Assembly: GCA_009617715.1 (NCBI GenBank)
Contig: VTFK01000651.1
Location: 1 to 64,000 of the forward strand
Source: Plectrocnemia conspersa
Taxonomy: Eukaryota > Arthropoda > Insecta > Trichoptera > Polycentropodidae
Direction of reading: 5' to 3'
DNA: 64,000 nucleotides
The position numbers were made by a program, and so were the translations under genes. Below are positions 49,190 through 60,189 of the stretch, piece after piece. The notes beneath the pieces were generated by a model. That model ran no database searches. It was not told the DNA's origin and worked only from the letters and a program-made list of their open reading frames with translations. Positions within the stretch are counted from its first letter, which is position 1. Each line of letters opens with the position of its first letter.

Positions 49190-51430
49190 TTCAAAAGCAG
49201 TGTTAGAAAAAGCAAAAACATGATGCATTAGTAATTATAGAAGACTTAAATGTTAAATAAAAAACAAAGAAGATATATTTAGAGGAGTAGCAGGACAATA
49301 TAATTTAAACGAAAATATTATTGAAAATTATGAATGAATATGCTACTAATTAGTACAAATTCCTTCCACATAAAAACATGCAAAAAGCTACGTGGAAAAT
49401 ACCAGGTAACACACTAGGCAACCAATTAGATCATATGCTGATATCTTAAAGAAGATCAAATTCCATACACGATGTCAAAAGATACAGAGGATCTAATGCT
49501 GATTCTGACCATCACTTGGTAAAAGCTAAATTTAAACAAAGATATTTATCATTAAATAAAAATAAAAGTTGCACACCAAAAATCTAATCAAATCTGAAAA
49601 CCACGATGATCAACTATTAAAACACTGTGGGGACACACAGGCTTTTGTTTGTGGAGGATTTACTCTTGACTGTGACCAAAAATCATTATTCATCAATAAG
49701 GATAAACTAGACAATAGCGCGATCACACAAAGGCTCTCGTTACGACTTTCGTTTCGACTATATTTAAAGGGTCCTCCATAAACAACACGCAAGGATTATC
49801 CGGTGCATCGAATAGATATTTATATGCTACGAAATGATCACCGGAAACAATATATCACCAAGGACAAATAGAACCGTAAGGCTACAATATTCCCGTTACG
49901 CAATTCAACCTCGGAGTCATCCATCAAGCTAATGTCACTTTCTAAAGGCGTATACTTATTTTATTGTTTTAAGCAGTGAGAGCAACGAATGCCTGGATAA
50001 TCGCTGCATGATTGTGATTGGTGAGCAAGCTTTGCAGCCCTTAATGAGGAGAGGGCAGTCACCTGGCAGACTCCGGCAGACGCCCGTGCGCCCGCGGACT
50101 TTACCACACAAACACCGTAGCAAAGAGTAATCACCCTCTGCTACACTGTCACTGTCACGCCATCAACAAGACCTCTGAGGATCTTCCACCGATAACTTCC
50201 CTGCGCCAGCTTTTCCACCACTGCTCGAAGATAACGATACTCGCCCATCATCATCTGTCGCAATATGCTATATTATCTAATAAAATTCTCACTAGTTTTT
50301 CTAGCTGTGAATTCACACCCCTTAGGGTACCAAACAATAAAAAAATACTTAGGAAAAAAAATAAGCCATGCATAGCAGCATAAGAAATCCTTTGACAAAG
50401 AATGCAGAGCTGCAATCACTGAGAAAAACAAAGTAAAAAAAGAGAGGCACACAGATAAATACAAGAAACAACACAAAAAATATATAAAGAAAAGAAGAAA
50501 ATGTCCACAAAATTGTGCTAAATAAAAATAACAAGAACGATAAGCTGCGAATAATGAAAAAATAAAGAGCACCCAATCAAAGAAGTTGCTTTAAATTACG
50601 CAGAGATGAAACAAAATCTTTCGAACCACAACTTAGTGCCTACAAAAATTAAGAAGGGAAAATCCTGCTGGAGAAAGACGAACTCATAGGGAGATTACAC
50701 AGTTCTTTAAAAATATACAGGCCTCGCAATATAGATGACTCGACAATTAAAGGAGTAAGATCAGCTATGAAGAGCTTAAAACAAGGAGTTGACACAATTA
50801 CTAGAAAACTTCTAAATATATAGGTAATGCTCTTGTTTTAAAAATGCATACAGTGTAATGTAACACCTGGTAAAACGAAATAATACAAGAATACTGAAAT
50901 ATGGCAATCATTGTCCCTATATGAAATAAGAAAGCTAAGCTAAATTGTAATAACCATATTAAGCACCACACCCAAAGTATTCTTGAATATCAGATATGTG
51001 AATATATATGGCTAGAAAAATATGCCAAAGAAATACTAGTGGAATATCAGTGTGGATTAGATTTATCCACACAATGAGACAGACCCTTGAAAAGGCTTAC
51101 TCACACTGTACCATCCATTTATAAACTTTTAACAGGCTTTCGATTGATACAAATATTAGGCATCCCAGATAAATTAATAAGATTGGTTGAAATAACACTA
51201 AAAGGCTCAGAAGCGATAGTTCATATACAGAATAAATATATAAGAGAGTTTGAAATGAAATCAGGTGTCAAACAATGAAATGAAAAACACACTCATCTCC
51301 AGCCTGGTGATGGAAGCCATAATTATAAATCGTATTATAAATAGATACATCTCAAATGTTTGCATGTGCTGATGATACATTAATAACAAGTAAAAGTAAG
51401 CAAAGCGTTGATAAAATTATTTAATTTAAA
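49190..51430 (+). mobile_element. LINE relic (endonuclease-RT family), split by an LTR-like insert
   Basis: Plus strand. The endonuclease at about 49240-49560 reads IIEDLNVK, KATWKIPGNTLGNQLDHML, IHDVKRYRGSNADSDHHLV and KAKFK (the DVRS.RGA..DSDHYLV block, with SDH kept). A foreign block follows at about 49575-50335. The linker at 50390-50520 reads FDKECRAAITEKNKVKKER, then YKKQHKKYIKKRRK. Reverse transcriptase pieces: ILLEKDELIGRLHSSLKIYR, AMKSLKQGVDTI, EILVEYQCGL (from E.Q.GFR), LGIPDKLIRLVEITLKGS and FEMKSGVKQ, and finally FACADDTLIT at about 51355-51390 (motif C, with Ala for Tyr). Numerous stops. The most complete example of this family in the window, yet dead. Confidence 0.7.
49575..50335. 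mobile_element. LTR-like insertion inside the LINE
   Basis: This block separates the endonuclease from the linker of the LINE and is far less AT-rich. It shares TTTCTAAAGGCGT, GTGATTGG..GAGCAAGCTTT, CATCATCATCTG and AATAAAATTCTC...ATTCACACC, in that order, with 61980-62500. The CCAAT-like ATTGG, the AATAAA signal and the absence of coding capacity suit a solo LTR or a short LTR-bearing element. Terminal dinucleotides and a target duplication could not be fixed. Confidence 0.4.
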
Positions 51431-52240
51431 TTATCATTTTTTTTCTAATATATTCCCAACTAGTTTAGTAAGAAATTTAAAAGTAAATTGTTGGTTATTA
51501 TTATCATGTAGTTGACATTTTGAATATGACACTTTATAGTTTATTTAAAGTAGATATCATATGAAATGCTTTCCACTAGCTTTATATATTGTATTCAAGA
51601 GACACATATTTTTTTGAAAAACTACCCCACGTATATACCATATATTCACATGCAAAACAATGACTTCATACTTATTTTTTGTTTTCAACCTAGGTATGCT
51701 AAAATGTAATAAGATGCCTAAACAGCGCTTCAAACAAGCACAGCCGTGCATAAAGTAGTGCCGCTTTTATACAGGCATGCGCCGTGTTATGCAAATTACG
51801 AGAAAGGTTAGGGTTGGCTCGCACTTATTAGTAATCTCGGCAAGTGTGTCGAGTGCACTCGCCCGTACGTGCCTTTTCTTAAAACGAGTCATCTCCACGA
51901 GGACAGGGAAATGTTTCAAGGAGCTGGAAAAAAAACAGAATCAATTCCTAAGTAATTATGTTATTTATCAGATGTAGCGAGGATGACTACAAAGCCGGCG
52001 GTGCACTCAAAGCACAGACAATAGGCCATATTAATTTAAAAATACATCTAATTTAGTAAGCGAAGCTTGCTAGCTACATACATGTATTTTAAATTAAAAA
52101 CTCGTAGCGCAAAATTGTAAGTTTATGGAAGAGCGGCATAGTGCAAAATTTTGAGCGCAAAGCCTAAGACTATGAGCGTTCCGCACAAAACCGAAAATAA
52201 TATAGCCACAGCATGACATTACAAACAACAGAACCCAAGC
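51430..52240. other. mixed stretch with a hairpin
   Basis: AT-rich to about 51700, then a less AT-rich unique part at 51720-51920 (GCCGTGCATAAAG; TGTCGAGTGCACTCGCCCG) without a recognisable product. At 52031-52097, TTAATTTAAAAATACAT and ATGTATTTTAAATTAA pair around a loop containing GCGAAGCTTGCTAGC, a possible MITE remnant. Confidence 0.35.
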
Positions 52241-52499
52241 TTTTGCTCTAGCAGAACATCCCGAAAGTGATATCTATGGATAAATATTTTGAATTAGGAA
52301 CTGACAACTGATCTAAAGTTTTTTATAAAAAAATTGTTACCCTTTTTATGAATATTACAATATCACCAACACATATTTGTGATGGTATTTATTTTTATAA
52401 TTTAATGGTTCATCACTTTCATATCTGCTGTGTTTTTTTAATATTAACCTAATTAAAAATTCTTGAGTCTTCGTTCGTTATTATAGTATACATATACAT

Positions 52500-52935
52500 A
52501 CACATTTGGACCATACCGTTCAAACAAATTTCAACTTTGTTCCTCTATCTCGACATGACGAATTATGACACGGGTGTTCAGACGTGGCGAGGCGCGGTCC
52601 GTTGTTTCTGCGGGGGTGGCTTTTGGTTTATGACGTTTTGCGGTGCCAAAAAACACCGCTGCCAATTGCTCCAGTAACGGCTTCCGCCCTTTGAATAATG
52701 TCTCTTTTTTCACTGCCACACAGCGGCCGTAACAAATTTCGGCCCTAATCATGTTAAGACCATTGTAAACACAGGACCCTCCCGAAACGCGGAAGTACAA
52801 CAAATGATACGATAAACATGTCAACCGTGAGATTGGTGGCTCTCCATGGAAACCCGATTCGGCACTAGACCGCAACAAAGTGCCATGGGAAGGCTTTATG
52901 ACAAAAAAAATACTTTAAGCATGGCGAAACTAGGT
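52500..52935. other. less AT-rich non-repetitive island
   Basis: Unique GC-enriched block (GTGGCGAGGCGCGGTCC; GCGGGGGTGGC; ACAGCGGCCGTAAC). A 115-codon minus-strand frame spans it but has no recognisable domain, no signal peptide and no splice context. I read the block as conserved noncoding DNA with a chance open frame. Confidence 0.3.
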
Positions 52936-53440
52936 CAATTAGGTATTCTGAGAGAAAGGCGAATAAGTGATTAAACAGATTTTTCGTACATACTTAATAG
53001 CATCTAATGATATAAAAGTATCCAATTAGTAAACTCACCTATATAGAGAAGAATTTATTTATTAGACAAAGATAAATATTTTTATCAATGCTATATATTG
53101 TGTATTCTAGAACTATTTATTTAAACATATTTTAGGGCTATTGATAAATGGAAGATTTTTCATGCATTATTTAAGTTTTTAATAATGAAGTATATATCGT
53201 GTCGACTTTTGAAAATAGCAAAATTAAAGCCAAGAGTGACGTTTTATTTTTAATTAGGCGGTCGAAAAAAGATAGCGCCGTTCCTGACCGCGCGCTTGTT
53301 GCCAATTAACTTTCTTTATTTTGCCGTAACAATTATATTTACAACTTGACTTAACATCAATTATAATATCGGATCTTGAATTACTCCATTAATCATACCT
53401 AATACATGACTAAAATATTTACTGTTTATCAATTATAATA
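52935..53440. other. AT-rich stretch
   Basis: No feature recognised. A short, less AT-rich part near 53260-53310 contains GATAGCGCCGTTCCTGACCG. Confidence 0.4.
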
Positions 53441-53448
53441 TACTAGAT
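53441..53448. repeat. 8-bp target site duplication, left copy (hAT)
   Basis: TACTAGAT, repeated exactly at 54130-54137 on the other side of the element. Eight bases is the hAT-family duplication length. Confidence 0.9.
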
Positions 53449-54129
53449 CATGGTTTCCCAAACTATGTTCCGCGGACCACTGGTGTTCCGCGGATCCAAA
53501 ATAGGTGTTCCGCGGAGTCTAAATATATATTTCACAAAAATTTGAAATAGATTAAAAAAATTGTTAGTCTTGCTAATACGTAAAAATTTTTCATAAATCT
53601 GATAAAAAAGCTTAAAACTATTGTAATTTATTGCGTTAAAGCAGGATTGGGTGTATAATTTTGGAAATATAAATGATTTAAATAAAATGTGCATAAATAT
53701 GAATCGATTTTTCTTGTACATTAATTTAGTCTGGTTGCTTACAATACAGATTTTTTCCATTTTGACAAAAAAAATATTACAGAATTTACATATTATTCAA
53801 AAACTACCCATGGATCTTTGGTTGAAAACACGAAATTTGACGAAAGAAAGGCCAAATACTTCTACTGATACATCTATCATCGAAGAAGAAAATAATCCTA
53901 AAACTGAGAATACAACTGCTCAATATTATGCCTGATATAAAAAAAAATGTAATTTAAGAACCCAAAATCTTCAGAGTCATTACGAGTTTTATTTATTTGA
54001 ATTTTTATGTTTATGAAATAAATTATATTACTAATATGAATTACCCAACCTAAAAAATAAGCTAAGTGTTCCGCCAAAGTTTTCGGATTTGCCAAGTGTT
54101 CCGTCGCTGAAAAAGTTTGGGAAACCCTG
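53449..54129 (+). mobile_element. 681-bp deletion derivative of the hAT element, copy 2
   Basis: The ends are CATGGTTTCCCAAACT and, inverted, CAGGGTTTCCCAAACT, typical hAT terminal inverted repeats. A perfect 8-bp duplication (TACTAGAT) flanks it. The left 400 bases match copy 1 from 8970 (GTTCCGCGG words, GTTAGTCTTGCTAATACG, GCATAAATATGAATCGATTTT). 53813-53937 encodes MDLWLKTRNLTKERPNTST. Sequence then jumps at about 53925 to the last codons of the transposase (MPDIKKN) and its 3' flank (AATTACCCAACCTAAAAAATA). It is therefore an internal-deletion, non-autonomous copy, mobile only if transposase came from elsewhere. Confidence 0.9.
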
Positions 54130-54137
54130 TACTAGAT
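54130..54137. repeat. 8-bp target site duplication, right copy (hAT)
   Basis: TACTAGAT, identical to 53441-53448. Confidence 0.9.
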
Positions 54138-54432
54138 TAATAACGGATCTACATTAAATATCATATTTCTAATAAATCAGTAATTTTTTGTTATAATTTC
54201 TATGGCCAAGCGCTAATATACCCATTTATTTTTATATTTTATAAGTATTTCCTAATTTAAAAAGCATAAAGCTAAAATAAATAAAAAAATTAATTATAAA
54301 AATAATTTTGCTGTATAGAATTTGAAAACAAAAAAATAGATACAAATATCAACTTTATCTACTGTGATAACTTAATAATAACTAGCGTCTATAATTGTTT
54401 TTAAAAAAGTAAAAGTAAAAATGAACTATTAT
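54138..54432. other. AT-rich spacer
   Basis: Nothing recognised between the two neighbouring transposons. Confidence 0.5.
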
Positions 54433-55252
54433 GCTTGCACTACATTCTCTGGAAGTTGTCTGAACCGTAGTTCAACTGAAGTCGGCCGAAGTCACTGACT
54501 TCCAAGTAGCGGCCACACTGCCACAATCTTCATATGCCGTCTGGACAGCGTGCGTGAATGACGTCCGCACGGTGGCTGCACTTGCGCGCGATCGAAAAAT
54601 GTGCCAAATAATTGCAATTTTAAATTGTCATATTATTAAAATTACGCTACTGATAATTATAAAAGTTTGTGTGGGCTCTCACCAATATAATATCAGTAAA
54701 AACTTTTCGGTTGTAAATATTCAATTTACGCAAAATCTTTGTCGGCTTTTACAAAATGCCATAAGGCATAAAAATGATACCTCAGAATACGAGCACCACA
54801 TCTGTGACTTTCCTAGAATTTGTCACCATCGATTCTAAATAAGAATTCGTAATAGTGTAACATTTATATAAATCGATTGAGGAAAATACATAAGAATATT
54901 TTAAACGATTTTTTCAACAAAATCAAGTACCACTAATTATTTTTTAATTATTTAATTTTATATGAAAAAAAATATAATACTGATATCTGTTAAGAGAGAG
55001 CGAAGTGGGAAGTATCTCACCGCTCGCGCTCGAAAGAGCAGTCCAACTTCGGTCCATTTGCCGACAATGTATGGAAGCGCTCAAAGCTAGCAAAGTGGAC
55101 TGAATTACCCCCACTTTACCTTTCGTTCTCGGTAACCTCGGATAACTTCCGAGATGTGTTAGAGCGGGCAGAACCGAACTCGACTGAAGTAACCCACTAT
55201 ATTCTCCGTCCTTGGCCAACCTTGGCCAACTTTCAGAGAGTGTAGTGCAGGC
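54433..55252. mobile_element. 820-bp terminal-inverted-repeat element
   Basis: Left end TGCTTGCACTACATTCTCTG then GAAGTTGTC; right end inverted TGCCTGCACTACACTCTCTG then AAAGTTGGC, matching at all but about four of 29 positions. TTA on the left and TAA on the right flank it. The two ends (about 150-260 bp) are GC-rich with further CGGTCC / GGACCG-type words, and the middle is AT-rich. The right end also carries a tandem CTTGGCCAAC pair. It has no transposase gene. The superfamily is undetermined (TA or TTA/TAA duplications occur in Tc1/mariner and PIF-Harbinger types). Confidence 0.65.
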
Positions 55253-56515
55253 ATAATATATTAATTAAAATTTAGCATGATGAGATGGCGGTACTCTATC
55301 TTTGAAATACTAATTAATAGTTTTATGTACAAATTTTAGCGGGTGGAATTTACTCAATTTTAAAATAAATAAGTGGTATTAATGAACTACTCTTAATGCT
55401 ATAAATAATAATTATTATACGAAAAATAAAAATAACTGCAAGAAATTTAGTTCTACGCACTTTTTGGGAGCGATGGGGTGGAGAGGTTACCCAGATATAA
55501 AAAGGACATCCGCTCTTGCAATATGTTATTCTTTTGGAGCGTACACATTCCATGTATGGAAAAGGTCCACCTATACAGTTAGTATATACATACATATATA
55601 CAGTTAAGCGTGATTTTAAATGAGATATTGTAACAGGTTGTCTTAAGCCAACAATGAAAAAATAAAAATTTTTGCGGAGCTTCAAAAGAAATTTAACGGC
55701 ATGTTGCATCAAAAAAATCGAGACATATAAAAAACGTTATTAATTATTCGTAGTTTTTAACTATTCGAATATTAAATAAAAAATGGATATAGTATTAGAA
55801 TATTAAAATATATTAATATATTTTTTTCTAGGTGTTTAACTAAAATAATTTATTAAAACAATTAGTGCAAAGTATATATTAATTGCCAGTACAATATTAT
55901 TTATTAAAAAAAAATTATTGGTAAATATTATTTATTTAAATTAATTAGCATTTACTTTTTGAAAATTTTGATTTAAAGATTTATAAGGCAATATATTACA
56001 ACGTTTTTATATTAAATCGTTGATATCTAAAACTATGTATAATACGTATAAGACTATATTATGCTTTGTGGCAAAACTTATCAATTATATTCTTAGTGCA
56101 TCAATTTGACTATGTCAATAAAATAAAAGTATACGTAAGCTTAAAAACACAGCAAAATTATTTATATAAATACGCAATAAATCTGGAACTCGGCATCAAA
56201 TTTAATAAATAGAATCGAAAATCATAATGTAACATTTTAGCAATACGCATTTATTTACAAAGAATTATTTATGAATTCTATTGAGTTTTGTGAAAATTGT
56301 ATTTATTTACTAAATTATTGAAATACTTTGATGATTTATTTTTCCGCGAAAATTTCGATCTCAAAAATATATTTTTTAACCATATGCGTATATAATAAAT
56401 TGAAAATACGTGTTTTCGGTAAAGTACCAAAAAACCAAACCCATTCACTGTGTAATATAATACAAATACGATTATTTATAGAGCTTTCTACTATCTGCAA
56501 AAATAATAACAATAA
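55253..56515. other. AT-rich stretch
   Basis: Mostly AT-rich. Positions 55430-55640 are less AT-rich (GGGAGCGATGGGGTGG; TGGAGCGTACACATTCC) and unique. No gene seen. Confidence 0.35.
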
Positions 56516-57000
56516 CGTATACACGTAAAGTGGAGCGTTCATTCTTTCGTCGCGAATTTTACTCTCTGATGCTATCTAATCCACTGTGTGCTTTTATTTC
56601 ATATAATATATAAATAATATTTTATATACACTTTATTTTTTTTCTTTACCTTTTCTACTCTGCACCGAACAGCAATTTGAGAGCAAATGCCCTCACGGAT
56701 CGGATTTATGAATTTGTATTTCATAAAATGCGCCGATAACGATATGTGCACAACGACTGTTATTGCCCATAAAACAATGGTTTAAAGACTTCTCGCACGC
56801 CATATCCAGTTTTTGTAGGTTCAAGGGTTCATATGCAAACAGTGATTTAGACGGTCTCTTCAGACCGGGGCCCGAATACGTGTCTCGGGTTCAAACGGGG
56901 TTCAAATTAGAAAATTCTACGAATACCAGTCGGGTTTTTTGGAATAATCCCTCTACTAGTAAGGTTAAGAAAGCCTAAAAAAAATATCTGCATTTTACTG
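56516..57000. other. less AT-rich non-repetitive island
   Basis: Unique block. On the + strand a frame at 56763-56978 includes CRFKGSYANSDLDGLF, and a TTTTTGTAG acceptor-like site lies within it. No family or donor is evident, so it is treated as noncoding. Confidence 0.25.
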
Positions 57001-57099
57001 TATTGAAGAATTCTGTTTTTAAAATACAAAACATATAATTAAAGATGAATACTCAAAAATAAATTAATGATTCTCCTAATTTTATGTATAATATTTAAG

Positions 57100-57182
57100 A
57101 TGTCGGTCCGTCACTATCGTAAGGTACCGAAGCTTGCGAGTGTGCGGATACCGGACGCTCAACTTTTTGGGTTTAAAATTTA
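57100..57182 (-). repeat. dispersed ~80-bp repeat, copy B
   Basis: Reverse-complement homologue of 48843-48925. See that entry for the shared blocks. It reads GTCGGTCCGTCACTATCG, then CGAAGCTTGCGAGTGTGCGG and ATACCGGACG on the + strand. Confidence 0.65.
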
Positions 57183-58755
57183 TCATTCACGAATATATTT
57201 TCATAGAGCTTAAGTCTATACAAATGTGTGTTTTATATCTAAAAAAAAACAATTTTAAGATCATTATTTTTTTCACTAATAAAATAATAAACGTATAAGT
57301 GTGAATAATTTGTTTTGCATGAAATTCCTTAAGGGTTAAAAATAAACCAAGGCAATATATGACGTGCGTTAAAATATTCATGGGACCGCTTGGTTTCATG
57401 GAATATTTTTTATTTCTGATCCCAAATCGGACTATGTGTGTAACGACCGATTATATCGAACATTCGTGGGGGGGTAATGATACGAGTTTAGAAATCGTTG
57501 CCCTTTGAAATGGGCCACGATAAATTGTCATATAAGTGAAATACGAGCGCCACCCTCGAATTTATCGCGGTTGTTAACTTTTGATATTCTCTCTCTAACG
57601 AAACATAACAACCACAATCAACGTGGGTCGTTCGATTCGTGTTATTGTTTTTTTGCTATTTTTATTCAATCGCTTTAGTGCTGAAAAAGCATAATTTTAT
57701 TATGATGCTTAAACACACAACGTTAGGTTTAATAATGAAGATTCGATATTTGATGGTTCATTTTGGAAAAATATATAAATTTTTGGTTGCTTAAATGTAT
57801 AAATATGTTTGAAGATTGAAGATTATTGAACATTATGAAAAATTATTTTATTAAAGATTTTTTTTTGTTAGATTAAATTACAAATATAATTTATCTGTAA
57901 ATTATTGAAAAAAATTAAACATGTTATAAACCATAAAGTTTGTAACGCAATTTTTATTTATTATGAAAAGTATTTTTATTTTTAATTATGCATTTTATAT
58001 GATAAGTAGCTATAATGAGTGTTTAATGTCACCGAAGCGTAAAAATAGTAAGCACAACATTGTGACAGCAAACACTCGACTTTTTTTCTATTTAGTTTAA
58101 CCATAACCGATCGTGTAAATACATTTGCATGTCTGAACGACATAAAACGCTGCTAATGACACCCCCACCCGAACGTCAGGTGATTTGTATAAAAAATAAA
58201 AATCACTAGTCTGCCAGATGGCAAATGCATTTGCATTCGGAATTTTTATCAATCAAAGACCATTTTCGAACGTCAATCAGAGACTTGAAAAAAAATCAGC
58301 ACCCGGCAAACAATTGCGAGAGATTTTTCCATTCGAGCCACAATCGTGAAAATCATTTTCGCACTCGAAATTGAGAAAATATTGAATAAATAAACTCTCT
58401 TTCGGCCAAAGGAGAAGAAAACGTGTTACTGACAGATGGCTTTAGTTCCACTTGATATAAATGTATGGTGGAACTTTTCCCAGCGCTCGTTATATTATAC
58501 AACCGCACACATAAAACTTAGTGCGGTGTGTGCCGCGTGCATGTGTGTATTATATTATGTACACATGAATGGTTGTTGATTAAATTATATGCCATAATGG
58601 TTACATTTTGAAAATTGATCTATCAAGTGAAAGTAATGATAAAACTTTTTATATGTTAAGCTATCACTGTCAAGTGTAAGTGTCTTGTTCTCAACTTTAA
58701 ATATAAAACTTCAATACTGCTCTTAGTTTTTGATAAAGTCATATAAATTTTATTT
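57183..58755. other. AT-rich stretch with less AT-rich islands
   Basis: Unique, less AT-rich segments lie at 57410-57640 (CGTGGGGGGGTAATGATACG; TTTATCGCGGTTG) and 58120-58560 (ACACCCCCACCCGAACG; GTGCGGTGTGTGCCGCGTG). The rest is AT-rich. No gene is seen. Confidence 0.35.
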
Positions 58756-58872
58756 AACAGACAAGAACATTTTATATAAAACAAAAAGCGATGGACAGAT
58801 AATTTTGCACTGTAGAATATAGCAAAATTCTTTGTCCATCTCTTTTTGTTTTATATAGTTATGCAGTCTGTT
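58756..58872. repeat. 117-bp hairpin (MITE or microRNA-type precursor)
   Basis: Arm 58756-58808 and arm 58822-58872 pair through about 40 positions, with a 13-base loop (ACTGTAGAATATA). Shared blocks are AACAGAC, TATATAAAACAAAAAG, GATGGACA and AATTTTGC. The stem is long with small internal loops. A tiny MITE is the default reading. A microRNA-like precursor is possible, but no known microRNA seed was recognised. Confidence 0.6.
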
Positions 58873-59520
58873 CAAAAAAAAAACATTATTATTTGATTTA
58901 AAATATTTATTGGGAATATTAAACTGTGACATATTTGTTCGTAGTCTCCTAGTCCAATCACTATAAAATGGCTGTTCTCTGGACTTACTTGGCTTTCAAC
59001 TAAATTGGAAGATTGTTCCTGCCAAAGCCAATTTTTACATTTAAAATCTTTAATTGTTAATGTCTTTTCTAAAACCAAGTATTGGATTTTTTTAGGGTGT
59101 AAGAAGAAACTGTTAAGCCTTTTATTTTTTTATTTTATGAATTGGAGCTAATTAGGAGTAAATAAAATTTACAAATAGCTAATGCATTGTGTATGGTGTA
59201 ATATTATCTAATTTATAAACTAGTCTTAAATATGTTTATCTGCCTAAGCAATTTTTTTTCCTTTCTCAGAATGCACAAAAGTTTTTTTAAACTTTTTTTA
59301 TTTTAAATCGCGATTTTTGACGTTTGCAATTAAATTATTTAAGTGGTTTCGTCATTGGATTTTCTATATTATTTATTATTTTTTTATTAAATCTTTTGTT
59401 GTAACCTGACAGGCTTAAGCCCAATGCATTATAACGGGGTAAATCTGTACAAACTGAGTAAGTCTAACAGATATAATGAATATCTACAAATAAATATCAA
59501 CCACCTGACTGAAAGTCTGA
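58873..59520. other. AT-rich stretch
   Basis: Nothing recognised. Confidence 0.4.
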
Positions 59521-59524
59521 GAAT

Positions 59525-59593
59525 CAGTGACATCTATAATAATAATTACAAACTATTATGTGTCATATAATTCATATTCAATAGATGTCACTG
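59525..59593. repeat. 13-bp inverted repeat with 43-base loop
   Basis: CAGTGACATCTAT (59525-59537) and ATAGATGTCACTG (59581-59593) are perfect complements. They lie just beyond the tail side of the tRNA-like sequence and may belong to the same small mobile element. Confidence 0.5.
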
Positions 59594-59647
59594 CGGCTAG
59601 GGCCGTTATTTTGTAATAGCGCATTTTTTATAAATTAAAATTCGAGT

Positions 59648-59719
59648 GCCGCTGACGGGGCTCGAACCTGCAACATCAGAGTTACTAGTCTGAGACGTTA
59701 CGGACTACGCCATTCCGTC
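59648..59719 (-). tRNA. tRNA-like sequence (Thr-type loop), probably a SINE head or tRNA pseudogene
   Basis: On the minus strand, TGGCGTAGTCCG fits the A box (TRGCNNAGYNGG) at 11 of 12 positions, and GGTTCGAGCCC (59668-59658) is a perfect B box. The anticodon stem TCAGA/TCTGA is perfect, but its loop has 8 bases (CTAGTAAC), which would put AGT (Thr) in the anticodon. The acceptor stem (GACGGAA against CAGCGGC) pairs at only about three of seven positions and the T-stem has one mismatch. A functional tRNA is therefore unlikely. A pol III-driven SINE or dead tRNA copy is preferred. Confidence 0.5.
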
Positions 59720-60185
59720 GTTAATGCAAGGTAAGATTGGAAAATCAGTTTTTAGAAAAAATAAATAAATTTCATACTAATCTTATTTTATATTTTATTT
59801 TAGCAACAAAAATATTTTTATGCTCGCTTTCAAAAAAAATAAAATTTGTATATTAAGGCAATTGTTGACTTAATTAATAAATGAGAAGATGATAAATAAA
59901 ATTAGAGGCTAAATACATATTTTACAGCAAAGTCAAAACGAATTATCAAAATTCAAAATCTACAACTAAAAACTTACATTTATATACAAAATATGTTTAT
60001 ATATTTGATTGGTGTACAAATATTAAAAATTATTTTACAAAACTAGTGCCAAAGCCAACGGCTAGTAATATAAAATTATTTGCATAAATTTAAAAGAAAA
60101 AAAATATTTTTTTTTAAAATTAATAATGCTTCAGTTATCTATATAAATATATAACTATCTGGGGTACCTCAAAACAATAAAATAT
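59720..60185. other. AT-rich stretch
   Basis: Nothing recognised. Confidence 0.4.
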
Positions 60186-60189
60186 CAAC

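Noticed and set aside
50273..50576. Hydrophobic minus-strand frames resembling membrane proteins
   Set aside because: They are antisense to the lysine-rich linker of the + strand LINE. A-rich coding DNA reads as Phe/Leu on the other strand.
52531..52878. 115-codon minus-strand frame
   Set aside because: No domain, signal peptide, codon pattern or splice context. The less AT-rich composition alone explains a long frame.
58756..58872. Match to a known insect microRNA
   Set aside because: I compared by eye with seeds I know (let-7, mir-10, mir-100, bantam, mir-184, mir-279 and others) and found none here or elsewhere in the window. A profile search was not possible.
59648..59719. Functional tRNA-Thr gene
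   Set aside because: 8-base anticodon loop and acceptor stem with most pairs broken.
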